64,000 nucleotides of DNA from Euborellia annulipes (GCA_023213315.1 JAKCPI010004553.1:1-64000); one strand, 5' to 3'. Shown: positions 22,014-33,910, counted from the first letter of the stretch. Notes: generated by a model not told the origin, from the letters alone. Numbers and translations: made by a program.

Positions 22014-23640
22014 AGGTATTCAACTTCGGTCTAAATAATATCCCCTGTGCTAATAAGGATAGAATAAAGACATGTGCCTTGAATTTTGATTCTAAAGAGA
22101 GATTGATTAAATTGTTTCATCTATCAAAGTTCCCCAGCATAAATCCGTTTTTTTTTTTATTTCATAATTATTTGTCAATCATATTTTTCACTTCGATTAT
22201 CTAAAATTATATTTAACAAATGAGTATGTTTAATTAAATCCAAATTGAGGTATTCATTAAATATTAATGTCTTATTCAAATAAATAGATCTCGAAAATTA
22301 TTTAAAAAATTATATACAAGGTGTCCGAGTTTTCAAAAGAAATTGTACAGTGCTTCAAAAATTTAACGCACCATTAGGGTAAAATATAGTACTTTACTGA
22401 TTCCCTGAAAATCGTGGAAATTGTTTGAAGTACACTTTATTTTTATAACAATAAACAACAAGCAATTTCTTTAATTTTTCTTCGTTTAAGATATGCGTTT
22501 ATTTGAGAACACAAAAATGATCTTTCTTGAAAGAAGAAATCTGGGACAAATTAAGGCTGAAATCTTGATGATTCCTAAAATAAATTAATAAATAAAATAA
22601 GAGAAAGTAATAAATAAATAAGTCAAATTTTTTGAAAATATTAAAAATAATTTTTAATTTTTGCACATAAATTAAACTTTTAAAGCACCACCTACACAAA
22701 AATATTCAGAACTTGCTTTTTTCTTTAAAAAAAAAAAAATGTTAAAATATGCACGAAAATAAGGTTATTTTGGTTAAAAATTGCCAAAACATGCATTGTG
22801 CATGGAATTTCTTCAAAAAAGCCAAAATATGCTTTGAACAATTAGGGTTATTTCGAATCAAATACTCATGAAATGGGTAACTGCAAAGATTCAGGAACGT
22901 ATTCAGCTTCATTTGCATCAACATCCGAGCTCCACTAATAATAAAAGAATCTGGAGTACAAAAGCACATAAAAAAGAAATTTTTTTTTTAAGCTAATAAA
23001 ACAAATTCCCTCTTTTAATTTTAACTCATTTTATTTTTATAGACTTTTTTCATAAATTCATATGTTGTGTGGATAAATGAAATTTTAATGGAAGGATGAG
23101 AAAAAAACAGCAAAAGATGTGAGGCGATCATTTTATATACTAGTTGCAATAGCCGCCTTTGGCGGGCATGTATCTTGCCTTGTATGGATATTGTTTCTAA
23201 TAGGTTTATTTATCGAGGTCAAAACCCACTTAAAGTTTATAGAAATTGACAAAAATGAAAATTTTGATCTTATTCTGCACTAAAAAAATTCACTTTTTTC
23301 ATCCTAATGAATTTAATATAATTTGGTAAATATGTCTCTAAAAGAAGGATGTGAAAATATTCTCCACGAAAATAGTTCAACTTATGAAGTTGACAGTTAC
23401 CCCCACCCCCAGCTGTGACGAACATGCTGCAAAAATAAAATAAAAATAACCAAAAAATCAATTCTATCCTCATTTGTCCCTCTCATATTTATGTATGATA
23501 TATTGATAAAAACTTTTGAATTTTAAATTAAACATAAAAGAACAAAAATAAAATATAACGATTTCATTTTATTCTCAACTTTAAACTGTTACTGATTAAA
23601 AAACGCCTGAACGAATTCTAACGATCATGTAATGTCTATT
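22014..23640. other. AT-rich spacer
   Basis: A decayed HP body piece may lie at 22375-22440 (TAGTACTTTACTGA, then TTTGAAGTACACTTTA). ATATACTAGTTGCAATAGCCGCC at 23137 resembles ATATACTAGTCACAAGACCC at 32312, possibly ends of one unclassified repeat. No gene is seen. Confidence 0.35.
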
Positions 23641-23647
23641 CGTAATA

Positions 23648-23680
23648 AGCGAAGAAGAAAAGTTCTTTTCGAAACGTTCT
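23648..23680 (+). ncRNA. Degenerate hammerhead-like motif
   Basis: GCGAAGA replaces CTGAAGA, followed by a stem (GAAAA, loop, TTTTC) and GAAACGTT. Two catalytic-core positions differ, so activity is unlikely. It belongs to the same motif class by architecture. Confidence 0.35.
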
Positions 23681-23699
23681 CTTTATTTCCACCCGCCTC

Positions 23700-24330
23700 T
23701 CCTCTCCCTCTATCCCTCTACCTATATATAGCTAGGTTGAATATTGTTTCCTGCGGAAATTAATCTCTCAGGCGACGATGAGGTGGTGGAGGCGGTGGTG
23801 GCATTACCCTCATCGGGTATCGTGACTAATATCACTGTGAGTAACGGAATAACGTGGCTTATCTGTGGACCGGTCGTTGTCGTTTCCTTCCAACTTATTA
23901 AACACAGATCAGCCAACAATCGATGTCCAATGATGGGTTACCAAAGGATGCTATTGCATGGATGAAGGCAACCGTGTCACGTAGCGATTGCTATTTGCTC
24001 CAGATTAATATTTGGAATGTTTAGCCTCGATCCTAAGATAGAACTGTTTGTGAATCTCAAATGTTTACACTCAACCGAGATGGAAATTTGTACATAGAGT
24101 GAGCGGTGGGAGAAATGCCAATCACAGAAGGTAATCTTCGTTTAACGGATCAACTTGCTGGAAGGAACATAACGTTTTCTCTACAAACACCCACAGCCTT
24201 ATTAATAATTATGTCACTTTCTCACAGGGCGTGGATTATGTTTTCTTTGGAGGGCAAAAATAAAACTTTGTTTATGCCTCCTCAAAGTAAATTATTAATA
24301 CCTTTAAAAATTAAATCTTAAAACACAATG
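23700..24330. other. Unique block with possible exon on either strand
   Basis: Non-repetitive and GC-richer than its flanks. On the plus strand a pyrimidine-rich tract with TCTCTCAG near 23772 is followed by GCGACGATGAGG and, 66 bp on, by a donor-like CACTGTGAGTAAC near 23835; the piece reads open. The minus strand is also open across it (23722-23919). No domain is recognised and neither frame is longer than 75 codons. Regulatory sequence is an equal possibility. Confidence 0.25.
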
Positions 24331-25045
24331 AGATGGAAGAAAGTATTATTATTATTATTATTATGAATTTTTTTTTTTTTTTTTTAAATAAAATGGCGGG
24401 TAATAAATTTTTTTATTTTTTTGAAAAATAAAAACACCACCTCTAGGAACTTTTAAAGTAGTTTGAAGTACATAAACTCGTATATAGTACAAAAATGTAC
24501 AGGCATGTACGTGCTAGTACTGTGCTGTACTAAATCTACGTGCATCTATAATTGGGACTATAATAAATAAAGGATTAAAGAAATTTTAATTTTCTTAGGA
24601 AAATTGGGTCACACGTTTCCTTTAAAAATTTAATACCATATCTGTAAATGGCATTAAAATGGCGCTCACAAGGTATATAAAGAATAAATAAAATATATAT
24701 ATATTTTAATAGCATTAATAAAATATTTTATTTTAAAATACGAAATGGCCTGAGATGTCTATAAAAAGTGAAACGTTTATTTAACAACGGCGGTTATAAT
24801 TTTTTTCAATAAAAAATAGCAGTATAGAAGAAAAAGAACCAGAGCATTATCTTATTTATGTTTGAGAAATTATAAAGGCCATCTTTTAAAATATTAATAT
24901 TTTCACTTAAATGCCATTTTATCTGACATTTCAATTGACAAGGACTCTATAATAATTTCCCAGTGTCAATCATTTCATAATAAATTGGAAAAGTTTAGGT
25001 TTATTTGCAAATTTCTTGTGGGTTTTTTGAACAATAAAATTTGAA
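24331..25045. other. AT-rich spacer with ATT microsatellite
   Basis: ATT run at 24345-24364. GTGAAACGTT at 24767 is an isolated word that may be a ribozyme-family remnant. Nothing else is supported. Confidence 0.4.
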
Positions 25046-25049
25046 TAGA

Positions 25050-25466
25050 ATTTTTACTTTCCCTTACCTATATATGTATATATATAGTCAGAAAGTATTG
25101 CGATCATGGAAAAAATTCAATGATGAGATTTTGATGGAAATACACGTTTTGAGATCCCGTGGGTCCAAAAAAGTGAGTCCCGCAAATTGGCCTGTCTGTG
25201 TGTAACGATTTAAACATGAAGGAAATGAGCTACTAGTTTGAAATTTTATATTTGAGTTAGGTAACCTCCCTGACAGTTAAAATAAGATTTTGAACAAAAT
25301 CAGCCAAAAAGTAATTTACAGTTTTTTTTCGAATTTCTCAAAATTTGATCTAATGATTGTGATTAAAGTTCATAAATCAACTATTTATGCTCTTTATTTA
25401 ATAACAAAAAAACTTTCTCACTATATACCGTATTACAGACAGCGTATAGGTAAAAGAAAGTAAAAA
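25050..25466 (+). repeat. HP repeat, distal hairpin replaced by a second proximal hairpin
   Basis: Starts CTTTCCCTTACC and keeps the TG segment and part of the body. It ends at a hairpin-like AACTTTCTCACTATATACCG ... GGTAAAAGAAAGTAAAA, so the copy is framed by the same hairpin type at both ends, as at 14057. Confidence 0.75.
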
Positions 25467-25519
25467 GGAATGATTAGCAATAATTAAGAGCCTGCAAGTA
25501 AGCAACCAGCTGATTAAAA

Positions 25520-25690
25520 AAATGATGGAGGTCGACACCTGGGATACACACGCCCGCACCAGGGACACACACAGTAGATCGAAAGTGACCAAAAGAAAAA
25601 TATGTGTCCCTGGACGTGTATATCCCTGTGTGTCCCTCAAGGTTCACTATGCAGACCTGCTGCGGGCGTGTGTATCCCTCGATCATTTTT
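25520..25690. repeat. GC-rich inverted repeat
   Basis: GGGATACACACGCCCGCA at about 25540 is the inverse of TGCGGGCGTGTGTATCCC at about 25660. Inner words GGGACACACA and TGTGTGTCCC also mirror each other. It is probably a MITE of unknown type; no target duplication was found. Confidence 0.6.
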
Positions 25691-25770
25691 AATCATTTTT
25701 ACTCGGGTGGTAAAAGAGGGAGCTAACCCACTGGAAGCTAAATAAAATAAATTCCAATACACATAAGAAC

Positions 25771-25836
25771 AGGGGCGTACCTAAAGGGTGGCAAAGTGGA
25801 CCCGGGCGACAAAAGTTCGAGGTACGCCATTGCAAG
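25771..25836. mobile_element. Very short hAT-like MITE or remnant
   Basis: CAGGGGCGTACCT and AGGTACGCCATTG form inverted ends about 66 bp apart. The flanking 8-mers are only partly alike, so the duplication is not proven. Confidence 0.5.
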
Positions 25837-25919
25837 AGAGATTTTTTTAAGTATATACTATACTAAATTAATAAATAATTTTGTGAATTTTTAAAAATAT
25901 TCCCATGATTTCATTCATA

Positions 25920-26385
25920 CGGGGCCTTTATATTGCATTAATTTTTGACATCCTGTTTTGCTTTTGTTTTGATTTATCCTGTCCTAACTTGGTCTTAATT
26001 TGTTTGTACTTTTGTAGTTTTGTCTTTATATGATTTAATTTTTGACATCTTGTTTTGTCTTTATTTTGAGTGATCCTGTTCTAATTTTGTCTTATTTTTG
26101 TTTTTACTTTTGTAATTTTTCCTTTGTATTGTTTAATATCTGGCTTCTTACTTCTTGGAATTATTTTCCTCTTATTTATTATTTTTGTCTTATCATATTA
26201 TTGTATTTTTCTTATTGTTTCATTATTTCATAAGGAATTTTTGTATCATTTTTTCTTATGATGTTATTGTATAATACTATCACTTGTAACTATATTGTTT
26301 TGTTTATATTCATTTTATAAATGTATTTTTGTAATCATTTTTAGCCCAATGGCGGTTAGTTAGCTAGGTGGGCAGAATAAAAAAA
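25920..26385 (+). mobile_element. LINE-like 3' UTR with A tail
   Basis: T-rich sequence with a repeated word (TTTTTGACATCCTGTTTTG at about 25947 and TTTTTGACATCTTGTTTTG at about 26040, a ~93-bp tandem duplication). It then runs to TAGCCCAATGGCGGTTAG...GGTGGGCAGAATAAAA and an A run. The end layout matches 6331-6562. Confidence 0.45.
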
Positions 26386-27600
26386 AAAATTTCATTCATA
26401 TGAGTAAATATTATATTCAACATATAAAACAATACAAATTGAATATTCGAATTTCACAAACATTTCTATTTCTTGTTTTGTATTTTTTGTTTATAAATTT
26501 ATTGGAATTAATTTAAAATAAGTAACATCGAAAGAGAGTACGAGAAAAGAACGTGAACGTGCCTGTTTTAAGAAACGAATCGTTATTTAATTTTTTAAAA
26601 TTTCCTTTGAAACGCCCACACCTTTAATTAATTTCAAATTTTACTTATTTAAAATTAAATTAATTAAAGCATTATTTTTAATTAATTATTTAATTAATTC
26701 TACTTTTTTAGGTGATAACTTTTTCTTTGAAAGAGAAGGGGTCTCGTCTTTTTTGTTTGTAAAAAATTATTTTATGAAAGAGGGAGGGGGAAATCGATGT
26801 TACAATGTATATTAAATATTAATTGAATTTAAAATTAATAATTAAAGCTTTTTCTACTTTCAATCGGGCTTTTATTAATAAATTAATTAGCAAAGAAGAA
26901 TGGTTTGATAAATGACCGAAACGTCCATTAAAAGAGCTTTCTTTGCTATAGTGTATTAATATCTTCCTATGCAAATATGCGAAGATGATGTGGGATTATG
27001 GCTAATTGGCTATTTATCACAAAAAAAAAATAATATGGGAATATTAAATTTTATCATTAATTTGGCTAATAAAAGTTTGAAATCAAAGTTTGATGGACAT
27101 TTTAGAAGAAAAAAAATGAATGATTTCCATGCCTCACTCTCCCACCGAATAGAATAGTTGATCTGGAATGATTTAAATCTGGACATGTAATTTTTTAAAT
27201 AATGATATGAATACAAAAACATGCTTATTTTAATATTTTATTTTGTTAACTGTCAATCAATTTTTTTTGTTAAAGAGTGGAATGGGCGTGAATTAAAAGC
27301 AAAAAAATTTTCAATTTATTTGAGCTGTTTCGAAGCCCAAGTGCCTAAATTTAAAAAAATAATAAAATGATATAAATTTGTATTTTTTGCACTTGCACTC
27401 ATTAAAATATTATATACATCAATTCTATAAATAATTTTAATTATTATTAAATACAATCATTTTACTCATTATCCCCAAGAATATTTTTTGAAATCCCGTA
27501 TCATTTATCGTCTATTCCCTTGAGAACACATTCAAAAATTCAGACGAGTCCGAGAGAAGGAACAGCAGTAACTTGGATTAGAGGGTTTTCGTGTCAAATA
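26386..27600. other. AT-rich spacer
   Basis: A GATAAATGACCGAAACGTCC word at 26926-26945, flanked by AGCAAAGAA and TTCTTTGCT inverted words, is a probable decayed member of the ribozyme-bearing inverted repeats. No gene is seen. Confidence 0.4.
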
Positions 27601-27608
27601 CGTCGTAG

Positions 27609-27874
27609 CAAGGGCGGATCCAGAGGTGTTTCTCGGGGGGGGGGTAATCTGGTGTGAGTGGTCGCACAACATAAATTTTTTCTTAATTTCGGTAATTTAA
27701 AGGCGCATTCTGTACTTGTTTGCCAAAATATAAATACAAATCAAATTTTTAAGTACTAATTTTTAAATTTTTAGATTAAAAATAAATTTTTTTTTCGAAA
27801 AAAATGTATTTTTTTTTTCAAATCTCAGGGGGGTAATTACCCCCTTTCCCCCCCCCCCCTTGTATCCGTCCTTG
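27609..27874. mobile_element. hAT-type MITE (copy 2)
   Basis: 266 bp, ends CAAGGGCGGATCC...GTATCCGTCCTTG, perfect 8-bp duplication CGTCGTAG (27601-27608, 27875-27882). Same family and length as 49550. Confidence 0.95.
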
Positions 27875-27967
27875 CGTCGTAGCAAAACATTTGACAAAAA
27901 ATTATCTTATTTTGACAATTTCAAGATCCCTGTTTTTTTTTTTTGTTTTTTTTTTTAATCTTAATCA

Positions 27968-28186
27968 TCTACTTTTTCTAAATTAAGTATATATTTTTTG
28001 AAAAAAAAACTTTTTCCTGAAAAATTATCCCCTACAACTGCCCGTCTTCCAATTCCAACTTAATACGTCATGTTTTTCGGTGGCGTATAACTTGGAATTG
28101 GAAGAAGGGCACTGCAGTTGTAGAGGATAATTTTTTAGAAAAATGGTTTTTGCAAAAAATATTTATAAAATTTAGAAAATTAAGAT
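27968..28186. repeat. ~220-bp inverted repeat
   Basis: CAACTGCCCGTCTTCCAATTCCAACTTAATACG pairs with CGTATAACTTGGAATTGGAAGAAGGGCACTGCAGTTG across a 16-bp spacer near 28076, and the flanks continue to pair. It abuts the HP copy at 28188. Unclassified. Confidence 0.8.
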
Positions 28187-28187
28187 T

Positions 28188-28862
28188 AAAAAAAATCTGG
28201 TGTGACTGGCGCACAGCACACAACTTTCTCTTACCTTCGGTAATCGAAAGTTGTGCACTGTGCTTGTCACACCAGATTTTTTGTGTCGACATGTATTTAG
28301 TTCCCGGCAGTAGGGAATATTTGAATTCAGATGTAAAATTTATAAGTATGGGAAAATATTTATATTTTGTTACCATGGCAACCATTTCTCCTATCTTTCC
28401 TATGAAGCACAAGAGTAAAGTGTGCTTCAAACAATTTTGTGGGCAAAACGAGAATATACATTTGAAAGAGCATCTAAAAAATAATTGATTTTTGAATTTT
28501 AATCAAAATCGTTAGAGCGAATTTTGAGAAAATCGAAAAAACTGAAAAAGTACATCAGTAAAGTACTAGTACTCTTTGGCCGATTTTGATTAAAAGCTTA
28601 TTTTTCCGGTCCCGGGGGTGTTTAACTTAAATATAAAATTTCAGCCTCATAGCTCAATTCCTTCATGCTTAAAATTGAACACACACACACACACACACAC
28701 ACACCCACAGACAGACCATGTCGCGAAAACCACTTTTTTGGATTCAGGGGACCTCAAAACGTGAAGATCCATCAAAATCTCGACATCGAATTTTTGACAT
28801 GAATCCAATACTTTCTCTCTATATATATATTACATATATACATAGGTAAGAGAAAGTAAAAA
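28188..28862 (-). repeat. HP repeat, reference full-length copy
   Basis: Read here from the distal end. A 90-bp hairpin (AATCTGGTGTGAC ... TTTCTCTTACCTTCGGTAATCGAAAG ... GTCACACCAGATT) is followed by the body with TACATCAGTAAAGTACTAGTAC. Next come (CA)n at 28680-28704, GGATTCAGGGGACCTCAAAACG, ATCTCGACATCGAATTTTTGAC, and the AT-loop hairpin ending GGTAAGAGAAAGTAAAA. Total is about 670 bp. No terminal inverted repeat joins the two ends apart from the shared CTTTCTCTTACC core, and no target duplication is evident. Confidence 0.9.
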
Positions 28863-29041
28863 GGATCGTTATATTCTCAAAATTATATAACTTTTGGTCA
28901 AATATTTTACAATTTAACACGAATTTCTCTAATTAAAATAAATTACCAAATCAATTTAAAAGATTTGAAATTTTTCTAATTTTACAAAAAAAAAAGAGGG
29001 TGCCTGAAAACGGGCCAGATCACCTATTGTAATAGAGGTCA

Positions 29042-29192
29042 GGAGGCCCTCGGACTCGGTATAGTTGGTAGCGTGCCTACCTATAACGGTTATCGTCAAA
29101 GTCTTGAATGGCCTAAGTTGCCGAAAAGACTGTGAGAGTGTGGTAAATGAGAAAAAAGTGTGAGTGTTAAAAAAAAAAAAAAAAAAAAAACC
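29042..29192 (+). mobile_element. SINE-A with internal deletion
   Basis: The head GGCCCTCGGACTCGGTATAGTTGGTAGCGTGCC joins directly to ATAACGGTTATCGTCAAAGTC, skipping the B box and hairpin. Core and A tail are intact. The copy at 63522 has a similar deletion. Confidence 0.85.
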
Positions 29193-30328
29193 AAAGCAAT
29201 TCTAACTTGTAATAATTTAAAATTGGTTTGGTTGATTTTCTATTCAATCAAATGTTTCAATCATTATTTTAAATATCGTTCAAAAAAAAGCACCTGCAAA
29301 AATAAAAATATTCTGCCTGAATTGTTATAATTTTTCTGAAATTATCTCAATCTATTATTTTAAACTCTCATTTTTACTCTACTCTGAAATCGGAAACGTA
29401 AAGAGAGAGAGAAAAAAAAAATCGGTAATATTTGACAAAGATCGATGGATTGATTTATAGTCGGGTTGGTTGGGAGATGTTCGACCCCCTCCCCCTCCCC
29501 CACTCCACTCTATCGCCTTCTTCATTCTTGTAGAAAGAAAAAAAAAAGGTAGAACGATTTTTTTCTACCTCTTATTCTCCAACTTATCTGAATGTTGACT
29601 CAATAGAAAAACACTTTAGGGCAATTTGAACTCAGGGGTAGTAGTAGTAGTTTTCCTCTCCTGTTGAACATTCAACCGAGAATCAGCATTCGCTCGTATG
29701 TGTAGCTAGGTACTTGTAGTGCAGGTTGTTTGTGCGGCTTTTGTTTACCAGAAAACATCCATCAGAGTCTGTACCATACAACCAGTCGAATCTTCCCTCT
29801 CCCTCTATATATATATTTCCTTCTTTCGATTTTCTTCTCTTTCTCTCTCTACAACCCTATTTTTTTATATATAAAGACAATGGAGCAAGACAATTTAATG
29901 AGTCACCTATTATTTCAGTAAATTGCCATGAAAATGTAAAAACCCAATTCTCTTAGTAAATTTGCATTCGAAGAACTAAAAAATATATTGAACCGTGAAT
30001 GCAATTGCTTTTGTAAAAAAAAAAAATTCCAGTTTCTATTTAATTAAATTTTTATTGTAATCTGTCTGAAATTAAAAAGTAACAAATAACTTTTTAACAA
30101 TTTTATTGATCGTTTTATCAGGATATCGCGGAGTATGGAAAGATGAGGAGGCCATCTTGTTTAAAATGAGTGAAAAAAAACGATGGAAATAGAAAATCAA
30201 ATAATAAAATCTTCCATTTATTATTATTTTATTAAAACGTTTCGAAACGTGATATTTGCCAGCATCTGTGCTGGTCCGAAAGCGGGTGGAGCGACTAGTT
30301 GTTTATATGTAGCTAATAGTCCATCTGT
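29193..30328. other. AT-rich spacer with TC-rich patch
   Basis: 29690-29890 is non-repetitive and pyrimidine-rich with two overlapping short frames; no domain is recognised. The 14-bp palindrome ACGTTTCGAAACGT at 30237-30250 looks like two GAAACGT words back to back. Confidence 0.4.
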
Positions 30329-30556
30329 CTCTTGGGCCCACATCTTGTGGGTACGTGGATGGCGACCACGAGCTGCCCGAGCTGGGACAGACAGTCCTTC
30401 AGTTCTGTTCCTTCCTCTTTTCAATAGGCGTCTGACCGTGCGACGGGCCGGCCTGTCCTATTTCTTCCGGCCGTAAAAACGTATGATAGGGTTGGAGGGA
30501 AAGTGTGAGGTCCGCCGACCCCGCATCGCGGGACAAGGCGAGGAGAAGAAGAAGAG
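30329..30556 (+). repeat. GGGCCCACATCTT dispersed repeat (family G)
   Basis: Reads GGGCCCACATCTTGTGGGTACG, TGGCGACCACGAGCTGCCCGAG, CAGGCCGGCC-type words, GGTTGGAGGGAAAGTGTG, CCGACCCCGC, and ends in a GAAGAAGAAGAAG tail. Two inverted-orientation copies lie at 47143 and 48727. The trinucleotide tail suggests a non-LTR element 3' end or SINE; no RT or pol III box was identified. Confidence 0.75.
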
Positions 30557-31305
30557 TCCATCTGTCTGTTTGTTACATTGATTCGGTAACTTTCAGAATT
30601 GAAGTATTGTTTCTTTATACAGAGCATTAGTGAGAATCCAGGAAAAATAATCACCAAATATCCTTTTTGAAAAATATTTAGCAAAACCTTTTGCCTTTAA
30701 ATTTATGAAATTTGAACTGATTGGCTGGATAATAGCACCAAAAAAATAAAGTCTAATAAATAAAATCAGCCTATATTTGTATACATGGGATATATTCAAG
30801 GAGGGGGTGGGAGTGAGCAAGGTAAAGGAGCTGCCCACTTTCAAAGTTGAAAAAAAAAATAAAAAACTGAAAAATTCACGATTTCTTTGTGTTAATAAAT
30901 GGTATTTCTTCTTTTGTTATTGTGCACTATTGCAGCGCAAACATAGACTATCCTGCCCCATGATAGAGGTTGAACTCAAAAAGTTGCCCCTTTCCGTTTT
31001 GAGCTGGATACGCCCATGTTTGTATATATTATTTTTAAAATTAAACTGATGGTCAGACGTCTTTTATTTATAACATAATCTTTGATCTTCGGGTAACAGT
31101 TCAGTCCACGGGCTATTTTATCAGGAGATTTAAAAAAAAAAGAAAATTTCAAATAAAATTGTTCTGATGATGATAAGTAGAAGCGACCGAAATGCTTTTT
31201 TTCTTTATTTTTTTAATCAAACATTCTTTTCTTTCTTGGCTATCTCTCGACTATAAAAATAAAGAAATTGTGAATATTTTGTTCATCAGTCTCATCGACA
31301 TCTAG
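30557..31305. other. AT-rich spacer with weak ribozyme-like word
   Basis: CTGATGA at 31164 followed by GAAATGC at 31189 has the hammerhead spacing but no clear stem II and a changed ACGU. Nothing else is supported. Confidence 0.3.
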
Positions 31306-31312
31306 ATAAATA

Positions 31313-31510
31313 TTCATCGGACTGTCTGGAGTTCGAACTCCTCTCTTGGTTTTTAGGTAATCAATATTAACATTTGGCAAAACCTCGAACCTCTCGGTGG
31401 GGGAGTATTAATGTTTTATAAAATTTTAAAATTAAAATAAAGGAAGCAGTAATCCTTTATAGGAAATCTATTTGGATTATAATTAGTAAAATCTATATTG
31501 TATTTATTTT
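31313..31510 (+). repeat. Dispersed repeat K (copy 1)
   Basis: CGGACTGTCTGGAGTTCGAACTCC followed by CCTCGAACCTCTCGGTGGGGG and TATTAATGTTTTATAAAATTTTAAAATTAAAATAAAGGAAGC matches 50938-51140 in order. The first part resembles the SINE head on the minus strand. Confidence 0.7.
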
Positions 31511-33215
31511 ATAAAATAAAATATGATATGAATTTAAATTGAAATTAATAAAGTTTTGTTTCAATTGAAGATTTATTGTTTAAATATAAAAAAATAAAAT
31601 ATATTGTCATCTCTCTCTCTCACTGTGTACACTGTGTGTGTGTTGTCGTAAAAACGAAATATGTATATTTCATATTTCATTGGATATAAAGAGATAATTG
31701 ATAGAAAGAAAAACAAGAGATCAATATCAAACGATATGCATATTAAGTGTAATAAAAAAATTTGAAAAATTGTTTTAACCAGATCATAATTTATTAACGT
31801 AATAAAAAATAGTGATTAACTATGGCCATAAAACCTCGGGCTAAATGAAATTAATAAATTCGTAACGCTTAGGACGGGAATCGAGAATCCCTAGAGCAAG
31901 AAGCGATACTTCTATTTCTGTGCTAGGACTTAAGATTTCTCTCTAGAAATTAATTTAATATTTTTTTTATTAAATAAATGTTTAGAGTTTATAAAAAAAA
32001 AAATGTTTGATAGATAACTTCAGCTTGTTGTAAATTTATTCTTATCTACATATTTCTAACCATATCAAAAGCCTCATCAATCAATTTGACTGACTTCATC
32101 TTAAACTCGCTCGCTACATTAAAAAAAAAAATTTCAACAATATTCTAATGATATCCAATATGGACAAAAAAAAATATGAAGAGATAAGAATATATTTTAG
32201 ATTTCATTAATATCAGTCTAAAAGGCATATATTCGGGAATATATTAATAAATTATATCCGAGAATAATGAAAAGAGTAAGGAGTGCAGCCAGCAAATAAT
32301 AAAACCTCAATATATACTAGTCACAAGACCCATTTACGGCGGTCCCTTCATCTTAATATTACTCACTTGTTTCAGACAGTAAGTTTATAAATAAATAAGG
32401 AGGAGTAGAAGCCGTCTAAACGTACATTAAAAAAAAAAAAAAAACTAGACTAGCCTAAGGAATTTTTCAATACGGTTTTTTTTTTAATGAAATAAATTCA
32501 TAAGGGATTATTGTAACCGAAAGTAAAATTTTTTTTAATGACTTATTAAATTATTATGAAAATTAATTTTTTTTGTTATCAAGCAAATACAGAAAAAAAA
32601 CTGCTACAATAATTTTAATTTTTTTTTTTTTTTAATTTATAAATGAATTTATTATTATTATTAATTACATATTAATCAAGAAAAATTTAAAGTAAGTTTA
32701 GATGATTAATTTAAAAATTAACTGTCAAATAGTTCAGCACTCTTGCAAAAGATGGCAGGCTAGTCTAACAGCCGGTATTATCAGATCCCATATTAGCCTA
32801 TATTTATTAATATATTTATAAAGTATTCATTGTTAAAAGTTCAATGAAAATCAACCAAATGCCCGTAGATGAATAAAAATAAACAAATTTCTTATATTTT
32901 TTTGCTGACGTTACGAGATCATCATCAATCACAAATTATGCATGCTTGTCAAGTTCGTAGTTACGTGTGTCTGCCTTTATTAAACTGAATAATTTATTTA
33001 CTTAACAAAAATTAGTGCTATTAAATATTTTGTAGACGAGATTAGTTGAATATTATCAGCTTACAGAATTTTAATTTAAATTGATCTATACTAATAACTC
33101 AGGATCAGCGAGAGAAAGCTTCATGCTAATAATATTAGTGCCCCGATTGGTTGATTAGAAAGAGATAAAAACTCAAAACATGCACTTTGTTAAAAATTGA
33201 ATTTGCAAACATATA
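31511..33215. other. AT-rich spacer
   Basis: No gene is seen. GACGTTACGAGATCATCATCAATC at 32909 is, on the minus strand, a decayed TTGATGA...GTAACGTC arrangement. ATATACTAGTCACAAGACCC occurs at 32312. Confidence 0.35.
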
Positions 33216-33226
33216 AAAAGAAAAGG

Positions 33227-33275
33227 AATACTTTCTCTCTATATATTTCATATATAGGGTAAGAAAAAGGAAAAA
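33227..33275 (-). repeat. HP terminal hairpin fragment
   Basis: ATACTTTCTCTCTATATATTTCATATATAGGGTAAG; only the proximal hairpin survives. Confidence 0.7.
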
Positions 33276-33439
33276 TTATTATGATCTATCAAATTCAAGA
33301 CCTCAAGAAGAAAAGGTTTTTTTTTTTTTAATCCTTATTGAGTTGTGCATTTTAAAGACACTTTTATGAGGATTTTATTTAGATAAAAGGCTTTTTCAGC
33401 ACAATGAAAAATGCACAGTGTCTGTGTACTACATAGACT

Positions 33440-33525
33440 GCGCCTTGTTTCGGGTTTAACAAGTGTGAATGTCACCGGCAGAAAAGGGGAGCTGGGACGT
33501 CACATCTGTCTGGAGTAAGGAGTAG

Positions 33526-33560
<35 letters not shown>

Positions 33561-33910
33561 GACCAATGGGCCGGAAAATTGTTCTATTGGAACAAGAAAT
33601 GAACGCGTAGCTCAGCCTTTAGTTGGACCAGGAGTCTTTATAAATCGGTCAAGCTTTTGGCCGAGATAAAATTGTCACCTTTGCCACCGCCAAGTGTTAC
33701 GGAGGATATAAAAGAGAATTGGAGGGGTGAGAAGGAGGGTGGGGGGGGGGAGGTTGCAGTTTCCACGTGATGTAATAAGCCATTTCCTCTCCCAGACCGT
33801 AACTTTAAACCGATGCCGAATCAACTAGAAACGAAACACGGCCAACCAATCGGAAAGGAATAAAGGGCGAAATCTCACCCTCGATCAAACCCCCTCCCCC
33901 TCCCTCTTGC
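33440..33910. promoter_or_regulatory. Candidate cis-regulatory block
   Basis: Unique GC-richer sequence with clustered motifs: GACGTCAC (33496-33503, CRE-like), a GAGA run (33530-33556), GACCAATGGG (33561), TATAAAAG (33707-33714), CACGTG (33764-33769) and CCAACCAATCGG (33843). No adjacent gene is visible in the window, so which gene it would serve is unknown. Confidence 0.35.

Noticed and set aside
28068..28430. 120-codon minus-strand frame
   Set aside because: Antisense reading of an HP hairpin and body plus an adjacent inverted repeat; a repeat shadow.
30421..30684. 87-codon minus-strand frame
   Set aside because: Translation of family G repeat and its flank.
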